Assembly (NCBI GenBank): GCA_002337385.1
Contig: DDFY01000008.1
Location: forward strand, 115,844 to 179,843
Length of the DNA: 64,000 bases
Direction: 5' to 3'
DNA from: Erythrobacter sp. UBA1916
GTDB lineage: Bacteria > Pseudomonadota > Alphaproteobacteria > Sphingomonadales > Sphingomonadaceae
Numbering within the stretch: position 1 is the stretch's first letter; each line of letters begins with the position of its first letter. Shown here one piece after another: positions 18,315-26,051 of this stretch. The notes under the pieces are model-generated. The model was not told the origin of the DNA. It saw only the letters and a program-made list of their open reading frames with translations, and searched no databases. Both the position numbers and the translations under genes were made by a program.

Positions 18315-18343
18315 AAAAAAGCCGCCCCGGCGAGGGGGCGGCT
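18315..18343 (-). terminator. Rho-independent terminator of the urcA-family gene
   Basis: Perfect nine-base stem AGCCGCCCC (18320-18328) and GGGGCGGCT (18335-18343) with a six-base loop. On the minus strand it is followed by six T, so it terminates the gene at 18409-18720. On the plus strand it could also stop read-through from the response regulator. Confidence 0.8.
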
Positions 18344-18408
18344 GTCAGGCGATGCCGGAGGGCTTATGAGGGGGCTAGCGCCTCCCGCACCGGGCTGGAC
18401 GGCGCGAT

Positions 18409-18720
18409 TCAGCCACCCAGATTGGCGTCACGCTTGATCTGCGCGAAGTGGCGGTTGAGCTGGCTCTTGGCGGTTCGGACGCAAGTGCGGGCTTCGCGTG
18501 AAAGGATACGGCTGCCGGTTGTGACCCGATTCGCCTGGCATACCTCGCGCGCGGCACTGTCGATCCGGCGGTCCAGTTCGGCTTCGCCTTCGGGGGTCGT
18601 CAGATCGAGGTCGGTATAGGTTACGCGGACAGAGTTTTGGTCGGCTTCGGCGGCGGAAACGGCGGGGGCGAGCGCCAGTGCGCTGGCGGCAATCGCGAGC
18701 TTGATAGTGGTGGCCTGCAT
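18409..18720 (-). CDS. UrcA family protein, exported
   Basis: Small exported protein (103 residues) of a family widespread in sphingomonads and Caulobacter, function unknown. A signal peptide (about residues 1-24, ending VSAAEA) precedes the family core VRVTYTDLDLTTPEGEAELD and a pair of Cys (VCQAN and RTCVRT) that could form a disulfide. The start is the ATG at 18720, not the longer open frame. Its own terminator follows. The 246 bases upstream, to 18966, contain no convincing gene. Confidence 0.85.
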   Translation of the reverse strand: MQATTIKLAIAASALALAPAVSAAEADQNSVRVTYTDLDLTTPEGEAELDRRIDSAAREVCQANRVTTGSRILSREARTCVRTAKSQLNRHFAQIKRDANLGG

Positions 18721-18966
18721 GGTGTCTCTCCTGTCTGCACCCTGGTCTTGGGTAAAAATCTTCGTCTGGGTGCGCCGCGGCCAGTGGGACTGCTTTTGGC
18801 CGCGGCGCACAAAAAGACCTAGGCGATTTCAGGACCTTCATCCGCTGCTGCTCGACCTGCCGACTCGCGTGATCGACAGACGGCAGGCTCTGCCGACGAA
18901 CGGCATACCCCGCTCCATGAGCGGCGATTTGCCTCGACACCGGGCAGGCTGCAAAAGGGGCAGGTG

Positions 18967-19230
18967 ATGGGAATCGCCTTTGCCTTTGTGCTTGGAATCG
19001 CCAACTTCTTTGCCCAGCGGGTCGTGCTCGACAGCGGCCACCCGCTGCTGGCGAGTCTTTCGCCTGACCGGTATCGACTGGCCCGTGCGGGCAGTCTCGC
19101 CCTCGAATTTGCGCTGCTGGTGGCCGTGATGCTGGCCTCGCGTGAGGGGCCGGATGCCTGGCTTGCGGTCTATGCGCTCTATACTCTTGGCAATGCCAGC
19201 GCGGCCTGGCTGATCCGGCGGGGCCTGTGA
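18967..19230 (+). CDS. Small membrane protein, function unknown
   Basis: Hypothetical protein of 87 residues with about three hydrophobic stretches (residues 1-20, 38-58, 65-82). It matches no family I recognise. An AGGGGCAGG site precedes the ATG. It overlaps the next gene by four bases (GTGA), which suggests co-translation with the lipid-kinase-like protein. Confidence 0.6.
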   Translation: MGIAFAFVLGIANFFAQRVVLDSGHPLLASLSPDRYRLARAGSLALEFALLVAVMLASREGPDAWLAVYALYTLGNASAAWLIRRGL

Positions 19231-20120
19231 CGGGAACCGGGGCGTCTAGCCAGCATTGTGCAAGCATGGCGGGGAACCAAGGCATCTGGCTCATTCACAA
19301 CGACGCGAGCGGCAGCAACGATGCAGCCGGGCTTGCGGCCGTGCGCGAACATTGCCGCGCGCGCGGCTTGCCGGTGGCGCGCGAGACCAGCTTTCCGCGC
19401 GACGACTTGCCGACGCCGCAGCTGCTCGATGATATCGGGATCGGAATTGCCGCTCTGTTCGCGGGCGATGGCACGATCAACGCTGCGCTCAATGCCTTGG
19501 CAGGCTGGGGCGGCAAGGTGCTGGTGCTGCCGGGCGGAACCATGAACCTGCTCTATCACCGCCTGTTCGGCGATCTGGACATGGTCGAGGCGATTGATGC
19601 CGTGGCCAGCGGCAAGGCCACGTGCCGCCGGGTGGAGATGATCGAAAGCGCGGCTGGCATTGGCTATGCCGGTGTGCTGACTGGACCGGGCACCCGCTGG
19701 AACACCGTGCGCGAAGCCATGCGCAAGCGCGATCTGGCGGGCATAGCACGCGAGGCGAGCGACGCGCTGGAGCATACGCTCGAAGGCTCGCCCGTTGGCT
19801 GTATCGACCCGGTGCTGGGCAAGGCCGAAGGCTATCCGCTGATCCAGCTCGCCCCAACGCGCGGGGGTATCGAGATTACCGCCTATTACGCCGAGACCAC
19901 CGGCGAATATGTGAAGCAGACGGTGGCCCTTCTCCAGCACGATTTCCGCGCCGGGCCGCACGATGTGCTCGGCCACGAGGATAGCATCACCCTGCGCACG
20001 GTAGGCGCCGAAGAGCTTGGCCTGCTGCTCGACGGTGAGCCTGCCGAAGCCAGCGGAGCGATCACATTTCGTCTCGGAAATGCCAAGGTGGATATGCTAA
20101 CGACCCGGCCTGATGGCTGA
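19227..20120 (+). CDS. Diacylglycerol kinase-family (lipid kinase-like) protein
   Basis: Predicted lipid or sphingoid-base kinase with a DAGK catalytic domain. The nucleotide-binding motif GDGTINAALNAL is followed by LPGGTMNLLYHRL. The 297-residue length fits. It starts with GTG overlapping the preceding stop. The substrate (diacylglycerol, ceramide-like or other) cannot be told; sphingomonads do make sphingolipids, which makes a sphingolipid role a fair guess only. It overlaps the phosphoesterase gene by eight bases. Confidence 0.82.
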   Translation: MTGTGASSQHCASMAGNQGIWLIHNDASGSNDAAGLAAVREHCRARGLPVARETSFPRDDLPTPQLLDDIGIGIAALFAGDGTINAALNALAGWGGKVLVLPGGTMNLLYHRLFGDLDMVEAIDAVASGKATCRRVEMIESAAGIGYAGVLTGPGTRWNTVREAMRKRDLAGIAREASDALEHTLEGSPVGCIDPVLGKAEGYPLIQLAPTRGGIEITAYYAETTGEYVKQTVALLQHDFRAGPHDVLGHEDSITLRTVGAEELGLLLDGEPAEASGAITFRLGNAKVDMLTTRPDG

Positions 20121-20970
20121 TCCGAAGCTTCTGTTTCACCTTTCCGATGTGCACTTCGGCCTCGTTGACGAGGACGCGATCGCTTGGGTTGAGCGCGAAG
20201 TGCGCGAACAGTGCCCCGATATGGTCGCGATCACCGGCGACCTCACCATGCGGGCGCGCCATCGCGAATTCGCCGCCGCGACCACGTGGATCAATGGCCT
20301 TGAAGCGCCGGTTACGGTCGATGTCGGCAACCACGATCTGCCGTACTTCAACCTCTTCGAGCGGTTCTTCGATCCCTATCGCCGCTTTCACGGCATGAAA
20401 GACCTGGTTGAGCGCGAGATCGTGTTGCCGGGACTGGCGCTGGTTCCGCTCAACACCACGGCACGGGCGCAACCGCGTTTCAACTGGTCGAAAGGCTGGG
20501 TGAGCAAAGGGGCGCTGCGCCGCTGCCTTGCCGCGATCGATGCCCTGCCTGCCGGAACGCGCGCGCTGGTCACCGTGCACCATCCGTTGCGCGAAGTGGG
20601 CACGCGCGGCACCGCGTTGACCCATGGCGGACGCCACGCGCTTGATGAACTGGCGAAGCGCGGGGTGCTCGCGGTGCTCAGCGGGCATGTGCACGACGCC
20701 TTCGACATCATGGAACAGACGCCGCACGGGCCGGTGAGGATGATCGGTGCGGGCACGCTGTCAAAGCGTATTCGCTCGACCCCGCCGAGCTTCAACGAGC
20801 TGCGCTGGGATGGCGAGCAGCTCGAGGTCTGTGTGCGCAACCTCGAACACGTCGATACCTTGGCGATGCAGATCGACGATGTGCCCGAGGATGCCTTGCC
20901 GCCGCGCGAACCGGGCGAGCCTGTCGCGCCGGTCGGGCATGTGCCAGCCAGCGATCCGCCTGTTTACTAA
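20113..20970 (+). CDS. Calcineurin-like metallophosphoesterase
   Basis: Cytosolic binuclear-metal phosphoesterase of 285 residues. All metal-ligand motifs are present in order: SDVHFG, GDLTMRAR, GNHDL, VTVHHPLRE and SGHVHDAF. It overlaps the lipid-kinase gene, so the two probably act on linked phospholipid or nucleotide substrates; that is inference from context. The C-terminal 25 residues are Pro-rich and not conserved. Confidence 0.88.
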   Translation: MADPKLLFHLSDVHFGLVDEDAIAWVEREVREQCPDMVAITGDLTMRARHREFAAATTWINGLEAPVTVDVGNHDLPYFNLFERFFDPYRRFHGMKDLVEREIVLPGLALVPLNTTARAQPRFNWSKGWVSKGALRRCLAAIDALPAGTRALVTVHHPLREVGTRGTALTHGGRHALDELAKRGVLAVLSGHVHDAFDIMEQTPHGPVRMIGAGTLSKRIRSTPPSFNELRWDGEQLEVCVRNLEHVDTLAMQIDDVPEDALPPREPGEPVAPVGHVPASDPPVY

Positions 20971-21042
20971 GTTGACCTGAGACAATGCCGGACGCTCGTC
21001 GCGGTGGCAGCACCGTCGCGTCCGGACGAAGGGAACAGGCTC

Positions 21043-21243
21043 ATGCTCAAGATTGCGCTCATCCTCCATGCCGTCATCGCTACCAGCTTGATGGGCATCG
21101 GAGTCATTGCCGTGCTGGCTGTCGATATGCACGCCGGTTGGCGCGAGATCGCGCTGGCGGCGCTGGCAGGGTTCGTGCTGGCGATCCCGGCGAGCTGGTT
21201 TGTCGCGGGGCAGATCCACAAGCTGCGCGGCGGCAACAGCTGA
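21043..21243 (+). CDS. Small two-TM conserved membrane protein
   Basis: A 66-residue protein with two hydrophobic helices (about 3-25 and 34-56) and a basic C-terminus. It resembles short alphaproteobacterial proteins sometimes mislabelled CTP synthetase; no function is established. The start at 21043 removes a non-hydrophobic upstream extension. Confidence 0.6.
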   Translation: MLKIALILHAVIATSLMGIGVIAVLAVDMHAGWREIALAALAGFVLAIPASWFVAGQIHKLRGGNS

Positions 21244-21252
21244 GCCGCAACG

Positions 21253-21280
21253 AAAAAGGGCGGCCCTGCGGGGCCGCCCT
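21253..21280 (-). terminator. Rho-independent terminator of rplM-rpsI
   Basis: Perfect stem GGGCGGCCC (21258-21266) and GGGCCGCCC (21271-21279). On the minus strand it is followed by five T, 25 bases after the rpsI stop. Confidence 0.85.
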
Positions 21281-21304
21281 CTCGTGTTCCGGTGAAGGCT
21301 GAAA

Positions 21305-21859
21305 TCAGCGCTTCGAGAACTGGAAGCTACGACGTGCCTTGGCGCGGCCATACTTCTTACGCTCGACCACGCGGCTATCGCGGGTGAGGAAGCCAGCGGC
21401 CTTAACCACGGCGCGCAGGGCAGGCTCGTACTTGGTCAGCGCCTGGCTGATGCCGTGCTTTACAGCGCCAGCCTGGCCCGAGAGGCCGCCGCCCGAAACG
21501 GTGGCAACCACGTCGTACTGGCCTTCACGATCCGAAATCGCGAACGGCTGGTTGATCACCAGACGCAGCGTCGGACGGGCGAAGTAGACTTCCTGGTCGC
21601 GGCCGTTGACGGTGACCTTGCCGGTGCCCGGCTTGATCCACACGCGGGCCACGGCGTCCTTGCGGCGGCCGGTGGCATAGGCACGGCCCTGCGCGTCAAG
21701 CTCCTGCTCGCGCAGCGGCATGGTCGGGGCAGCCGGAGCCACTTCGCCAGCCTCGGTAGCTTCACCAGCACCCGCATCGGCAACAGCGCCGGTTACGGTC
21801 TTGAGGTCGGCCAGATCGTTGACCGAGTTGGTCTCGCCGCTCTTGTTTTCGTCGGTCAT
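21305..21859 (-). CDS. rpsI: 30S ribosomal protein S9 with N-terminal extension
   Basis: Small-subunit protein near the decoding site. The S9 core occupies about residues 56-184, with [18 protein letters not shown] and the invariant C-terminal SFQFSKR whose tail contacts the P-site tRNA. The first 55 residues are an acidic, Ala-rich extension absent from E. coli S9 (130 residues). Its start overlaps the rplM stop by one base. Confidence 0.97.
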   Translation of the reverse strand: MTDENKSGETNSVNDLADLKTVTGAVADAGAGEATEAGEVAPAAPTMPLREQELDAQGRAYATGRRKDAVARVWIKPGTGKVTVNGRDQEVYFARPTLRLVINQPFAISDREGQYDVVATVSGGGLSGQAGAVKHGISQALTKYEPALRAVVKAAGFLTRDSRVVERKKYGRAKARRSFQFSKR

Positions 21860-22338
21860 CAGGCGGATACCTTGTTCTTGCGGTTCATGGCAGCAACGTC
21901 GAGCACTTCGGGCTTCTGCCCGGCGTGGGGATGCTCGGTGCCGGTGTAAAGGTGCAGGTTGCTCATCTGCACGCGGCCAAGCGGGCCGCGCGGAACCATG
22001 CGCTCAACAGCCTTTTCCAGCACGCGCTCGGGGAAGCGACCGGCGAGAACCTTCTCGGCGGTGGTTTCCTTGAGCCCGCCGGGGTGGCCGGTGTGCTTGT
22101 AATAGGTGTGCGTCTTCATCTTGTTGCCGGTGAACCGCACCTTGTCGACGTTGAGCACGATCACGTGATCGCCGCAGTCGACGTGGGGGGTGTAGAACGG
22201 CTTGGTCTTGCCGCGCAGCAGGTTGGCGATGATCGAGGCGAGGCGGCCAACGACCAGACCTTCGGCATCAATCACGAGCCACTTCTTTTCAACCTCGGCC
22301 GGTTTGATCGACCGGGTGACTTTCGTCAGCGCCTTCAT
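21859..22338 (-). CDS. rplM: 50S ribosomal protein L13
   Basis: Early-assembly large-subunit protein. The blocks [20 protein letters not shown] and [24 protein letters not shown] are diagnostic. The 159-residue length is slightly above the usual 142-150. It is first in the rplM-rpsI operon. The leader upstream holds two perfect inverted repeats (22415-22430 and 22501-22520). Confidence 0.97.
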   Translation of the reverse strand: MKALTKVTRSIKPAEVEKKWLVIDAEGLVVGRLASIIANLLRGKTKPFYTPHVDCGDHVIVLNVDKVRFTGNKMKTHTYYKHTGHPGGLKETTAEKVLAGRFPERVLEKAVERMVPRGPLGRVQMSNLHLYTGTEHPHAGQKPEVLDVAAMNRKNKVSA

Positions 22339-22414
22339 GGGCTATGGTATCCTTGCTATCGTCGCTGGCCACAGGCCAGATGGCGATGAGTGAACTGGGC
22401 CGCTTCGGCATAAA

Positions 22415-22520
22415 TGCAGAATCATCTGCAATCGGCCTCGCGAAGGGGCGGCGTTTGTCCTGCAAAGGGCTGCAAGTCAAGCGAATGTGCGGGTTAGCGG
22501 AGAGGTAAAATAATACCTCT
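22415..22520 (-). promoter_or_regulatory. Inverted repeats in the rplM leader/promoter region
   Basis: Two perfect inverted repeats: TGCAGA / TCTGCA (22415-22430, four-base loop) and AGAGGTA / TACCTCT (22501-22520, six-base AT loop). The second could also be a weak terminator of cutA. No other gene lies between 22339 and 22589. Confidence 0.35.
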
Positions 22521-22589
22521 AAGCTTCACCGGCTGCTATCGCCATGGCTCAACGGCGCGGCAATCCGCTCGTTTCCGGCGTTTGACGCC

Positions 22590-22931
22590 TCAGCTTGCTT
22601 GCGGGCCGAGCGCGTTATCAAGCCAGGTCAGCGCTTGCGGCGTCGCCTGATCGGCGGTCCAGCCCACGATTACCGGCGTATCGTAGCTGTGCAATTCGGC
22701 AAGGCGCGCAATGGTGTCGTCCATCTTCTCGGCGCTGGTCTTGCACAGGACGCCATATTCCTCGCTTTCGTCGATCTCGCCTTCCCAGGCAAAGACCGAC
22801 AGCAAGGGGCCGACAATGTTCACGCAGGCCACCAGCCGCTCGGCAACCAGCGCATGGGCCATGCGGCGCGCTTCCTCGCGACTCTCGCAGGGGCACCAGA
22901 CCAGCGCGAAGCGAGCCGCGCCCGCGCTCAT
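22590..22931 (-). CDS. cutA: Divalent-cation tolerance protein CutA
   Basis: Trimeric PII-like small protein (113 residues), linked to copper tolerance in E. coli although its true role is unclear. Family blocks are LVACVNIVGPLLSVFAWEGE and ELHSYDTPVIVGW. The ATG at 22931 overlaps the heme A synthase stop by four bases; the longer open frame upstream is an out-of-family shadow. Its sitting behind a haem/copper-oxidase assembly gene fits a metal-linked role. Confidence 0.93.
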   Translation of the reverse strand: MSAGAARFALVWCPCESREEARRMAHALVAERLVACVNIVGPLLSVFAWEGEIDESEEYGVLCKTSAEKMDDTIARLAELHSYDTPVIVGWTADQATPQALTWLDNALGPQAS

Positions 22932-23962
22932 CGCCGCTGACCGATAGCGTGTATCCCCCAGGCGGTGCTGGCGACAAGCAGCGCGCCGACGGCCTGGTGC
23001 GCCACCGCGATCCACAGGTCCACCCCGGTCATCACCGTGGCAATACCGAGCAGGATCTGGGTTCCGACAACCGAATGGATCACCACCGAGGCGCGCCGGT
23101 CGAGCGGGCGCAGCCGCCGGCCGAGCACCACCAGCACGGCCAGCACGGCGAAGGCCCACCAGCGATGGAGGAAATGGAGCCAGTACGGATCGCGGGTGAA
23201 GGTCCACAAGACGCCGTGCGTCCAGTCAGCCTCGGGCACCAGTCGGCCCTGCATCAGCGGCCAGGTGTCTGAGGCGAGGCCAGCGTTGAGGCCTGCCACC
23301 CATGCGCCCAGCAGCAGCTGCACGAACAGCATCAGCGCCACCAGCAGGCCAAATGGCGTCACCCGCGCCGAATCGATGCGGCGCGGCAGCGCGCGAAGAT
23401 CAAGCGCGGTCCAGACCAGACCGGCCAGCGTGAACAGCGCGGTGAGCAGGTGGATCGACAGCCAGAAGTGGCTGACATCGGTCATCTCGGTATTGAGGCC
23501 CGAGCGCACCATCAGCCAGCCAAACGCGCCCTGCAGCCCGCCCAGCGCCAACAGCGCCAGCAGGCGCGGCTTGTAACCCGCCGGAATCATTCCGCGCAGC
23601 CAGAACACCAGCAGCGGCAGCGCAAAGGCCAGCCCAATCAGGCGGCCAAGCAGGCGGTGCGCCCACTCCCAGAAGTAGATGAACTTGTAGTCCGCCAGCG
23701 TCATCCCGGCAGGGCCAGAAACTTGCTGGAACTCTCCGATTTTCTGATAGCCGGCGAATTCGGCCTGCCATTGTGCGTCGGTCAGCGGCGGCAGCGCGCC
23801 GGTGACGGGTTTCCACTCGGTGATTGAAAGCCCGCTTTCGGTGAGCCGGGTAATCCCGCCGATTACCACCATGGCGAACACCATCACGGCCACCGCCAGT
23901 AGCCAGCGCGCAATTGCCAGCGGCCTGCCGCCGCCTGTAAGAGAATAGCCTTGTGCGACCAT
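22928..23962 (-). CDS. ctaA: Heme A synthase (COX15/CtaA)
   Basis: Membrane enzyme that oxidises haem O to haem A for aa3-type cytochrome oxidase. There are about eight TM helices in two four-helix halves, with conserved His in FWEWAHRLLGRLIG and HFLHRWWAF. GGITRLTESGLSITEWKPV is the family signature. The ATG at 23962 gives 344 residues, typical of the alphaproteobacterial type 2 form. The enzyme implies a haem A oxidase elsewhere in the genome. Confidence 0.93.
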   Translation of the reverse strand: MVAQGYSLTGGGRPLAIARWLLAVAVMVFAMVVIGGITRLTESGLSITEWKPVTGALPPLTDAQWQAEFAGYQKIGEFQQVSGPAGMTLADYKFIYFWEWAHRLLGRLIGLAFALPLLVFWLRGMIPAGYKPRLLALLALGGLQGAFGWLMVRSGLNTEMTDVSHFWLSIHLLTALFTLAGLVWTALDLRALPRRIDSARVTPFGLLVALMLFVQLLLGAWVAGLNAGLASDTWPLMQGRLVPEADWTHGVLWTFTRDPYWLHFLHRWWAFAVLAVLVVLGRRLRPLDRRASVVIHSVVGTQILLGIATVMTGVDLWIAVAHQAVGALLVASTAWGIHAIGQRR

Positions 23963-24031
23963 AATGCGTCGCGCTCTGTGCCTTTTGCGCGGCCTTGGCA
24001 AGAGCAGGTAACGAATGTTCGCACTTGCGCA

Positions 24032-24048
24032 ATGTTATAGCGTTACAT
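24032..24048 (+). promoter_or_regulatory. Zur/Fur-like palindrome before the MerC-like gene
   Basis: ATGTTATAGCGTTACAT is an imperfect palindrome with ATGT / ACAT ends and an AT-rich core, similar to alphaproteobacterial Zur operators. It ends 24 bases before the chosen start codon, where a repressor would block transcription. This is pattern match plus context; no regulator gene is in the window. Confidence 0.4.
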
Positions 24049-24071
24049 ACATGCACCACATGGAGCAGAGA

Positions 24072-24428
24072 ATGCCCGGAATTCGTGGTCGACTCGATCG
24101 GCTAGGCTTGGCGCTGTCGGCGTTGTGCCTGGTTCACTGTGTCGCGGGCGTGGTGCTGGTGGCCGGAATGGGCCTCGGTGCGACCTTTCTGCTTGATCCT
24201 GCGATTCATCGCGTCGGGCTTGTGGTGGCCGTCATCGTGGCGGGCATCGCGATTGGCATCGGGGCGGTGCGTCACCGGCGCAAGCTGCCCTTCGTCGTGG
24301 CGATGACAGGCCTCTCGTTCATGGGCGGCGCGCTGGCGGTTGGCCACGGCGCGGAAGAGGTGGTGCTGACCATGATCGGCGTGAGCCTGGTGGCCGTTGG
24401 TCACGTGCTGAACTTGCGCCACGGCTGA
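24072..24428 (+). CDS. MerC-domain membrane protein
   Basis: Small inner-membrane protein (118 residues) with four hydrophobic helices and the MerC-type start [20 protein letters not shown], whose Cys-His could bind metal. In mercury operons MerC moves Hg(II), but stand-alone chromosomal members without other mer genes, as here, more likely handle zinc or another metal. The ATG at 24072 has GGAG six bases before it; upstream ATGs overlap the palindrome. Confidence 0.8.
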   Translation: MPGIRGRLDRLGLALSALCLVHCVAGVVLVAGMGLGATFLLDPAIHRVGLVVAVIVAGIAIGIGAVRHRRKLPFVVAMTGLSFMGGALAVGHGAEEVVLTMIGVSLVAVGHVLNLRHG

Positions 24429-24448
24429 AGCGCGCTATCTGCTGGCGC

Positions 24449-25435
24449 ATGACCAGCACGATCTCCCTTACCGTCAACGGCGAAAGCCGCCGTACCTCCT
24501 GTGCCACCATTGCCGATCTCGTGCGCGAGCTGGGCCTCGCACCGGAGAAGGTTGCGGTTGAGCACAATGGCGAGATTTCGCCGCGCTCGGGGCTGGGAGA
24601 GGCGCAGCTTGGCGATGGCGATCAACTCGAAATCGTCCACTTTGTCGGCGGCGGATCGGGCGAGGACGACGATAGCTGGGAAGTGGCCGGACACAGGTTC
24701 ACCAGCCGCCTGATCGTCGGCACCGGCAAGTACAAGGACTTCGCGGAAAACGCCGCTGCGGTCGAGGCGGCGGGGTCCGAGATCGTTACCGTGGCCGTGC
24801 GCCGGGTGAACATTTCCGATCCCAGCCAGCCGGTGCTGATGGACCATATTGACCCCAAGAAAGTCACCTATCTGCCCAACACCGCCGGCTGCTTCACCGC
24901 CGAGGACGCGATTCGCACCCTGCGGCTGGCGCGCGAGGCGGGCGGCTGGGAGCTGGTGAAGCTCGAAGTGCTGGGCGAGGCCAAGACGCTCTATCCCAAC
25001 ATGAAGGAAACCCTGCGTGCGACTGAGGTGCTGGCCAATGAAGGCTTCAAGCCGATGGTCTACTGCACCGACGATCCGATCGCGGCCAAGCAGCTTGAAG
25101 AGGCGGGCGCGGTGGCGGTGATGCCGCTGGGCGCGCCGATCGGCTCGGGGCTGGGCATCCAGAACCAGGTCACGATTCGCCTTATCGTCGAAGGGGCGAG
25201 CGTGCCGGTGTTGGTCGATGCGGGCGTGGGCACGGCCTCGGATGCAGCGGTGGCGATGGAGCTGGGCTGCGACGGCGTGCTGATGAACACTGCCATCGCC
25301 GAGGCGAAAGACCCGATTCGCATGGCGCGTGCCATGCGGCTTGCGGTTGAGGCAGGGCGGCATGCCTATCTCTCCGGGCGGATGGGGCGGCGGCGCTATG
25401 CCGATCCTTCCTCGCCGCTAGCCGGACTCATCTAA
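24449..25435 (+). CDS. thiSG: Fused sulfur carrier ThiS - thiazole synthase ThiG
   Basis: Makes the thiazole phosphate half of thiamine. Residues 1-66 are a ThiS ubiquitin-like domain ([13 protein letters not shown] to [10 protein letters not shown]). Residues 77-328 are ThiG, a TIM barrel with [15 protein letters not shown] (catalytic Lys region), [20 protein letters not shown] and GVLMNTAIA. In separate ThiS the Gly-Gly is the free C-terminus that becomes a thiocarboxylate; here it is followed by a short acidic linker. Such fusions are known in alphaproteobacteria. Confidence 0.93.
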   Translation: MTSTISLTVNGESRRTSCATIADLVRELGLAPEKVAVEHNGEISPRSGLGEAQLGDGDQLEIVHFVGGGSGEDDDSWEVAGHRFTSRLIVGTGKYKDFAENAAAVEAAGSEIVTVAVRRVNISDPSQPVLMDHIDPKKVTYLPNTAGCFTAEDAIRTLRLAREAGGWELVKLEVLGEAKTLYPNMKETLRATEVLANEGFKPMVYCTDDPIAAKQLEEAGAVAVMPLGAPIGSGLGIQNQVTIRLIVEGASVPVLVDAGVGTASDAAVAMELGCDGVLMNTAIAEAKDPIRMARAMRLAVEAGRHAYLSGRMGRRRYADPSSPLAGLI

Positions 25436-25505
25436 TTGCCGCGTTAACCTTAAAATAACCGCGGGGGGCGACAGTCCATGCAGGAATCGCAAGGACCCCG
25501 GCCTC

Positions 25506-26036
25506 ATGTCGTACCAATCCAGCACCGCTTCGCTTGCCATTGCCGAAATGCGCGAATTCGCCGGCTTCACCGCCGACGAGCGTCAGTTCATCGAGCGCAG
25601 CCTCGATATTGCGCTGGGGCGCGGCGATGCCTTCAAGCAGTGGTCGCCCGACGGGGGTGATGCCCGCGCGATTCGCAAGCAGTATCTCGCCTATCGCGAG
25701 CTGCGCACGCTGCGCGAAGCCGCTCCCGAGCCGCACGCGATGGACGGCATTTCCTTCTACATGGGCGCCCTGATTCGCATCGCAGCCAACGATCTGGCGC
25801 TCGAACAGATCGAGACGTTCTCGGCTTTCCGCTTTTTGTACGAACGGCTGCTTGGCGCGTCGGCTCGGCCCTATCTTCCCGCCGTGTTCTGCGCCGCTGC
25901 GGCCCTGCCGCAGATTCGCCCCGGTATCCGCCGGGTGCTGCTGCAGAGCCTGTCGGAAACCGCCGCCACGGCACCGGGCTGGTCCGAGCGCGAGCCGAGC
26001 TTCTTCCCCGAACGGGTTCTCAGCGACGCGGCCTGA
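25506..26036 (+). CDS. Hypothetical protein
   Basis: A 176-residue, probably all-helical cytosolic protein with no signal peptide or membrane segment. Its start MSYQSSTASLAIAEMREFAGFT and the stretch DDERQ-like FTADERQFIERSLDIALGR do not match any family I recognise. Codon use and GC are like its neighbours, so it looks resident. It lies 70 bases after thiSG and convergent with the acyl-CoA synthetase. Confidence 0.65.
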   Translation: MSYQSSTASLAIAEMREFAGFTADERQFIERSLDIALGRGDAFKQWSPDGGDARAIRKQYLAYRELRTLREAAPEPHAMDGISFYMGALIRIAANDLALEQIETFSAFRFLYERLLGASARPYLPAVFCAAAALPQIRPGIRRVLLQSLSETAATAPGWSEREPSFFPERVLSDAA

Positions 26037-26051
26037 TTCGCAAGCTGCCGG

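Noticed and set aside
22932..23207. N-terminal extension of CutA
   Set aside because: The extra 92 residues are Arg/Gly/Pro-rich shadow sequence within heme A synthase; CutA starts at 22931.
24015..24428. Mercury resistance operon
   Set aside because: Only a MerC-like domain is present; merR, merT, merP and merA are absent.
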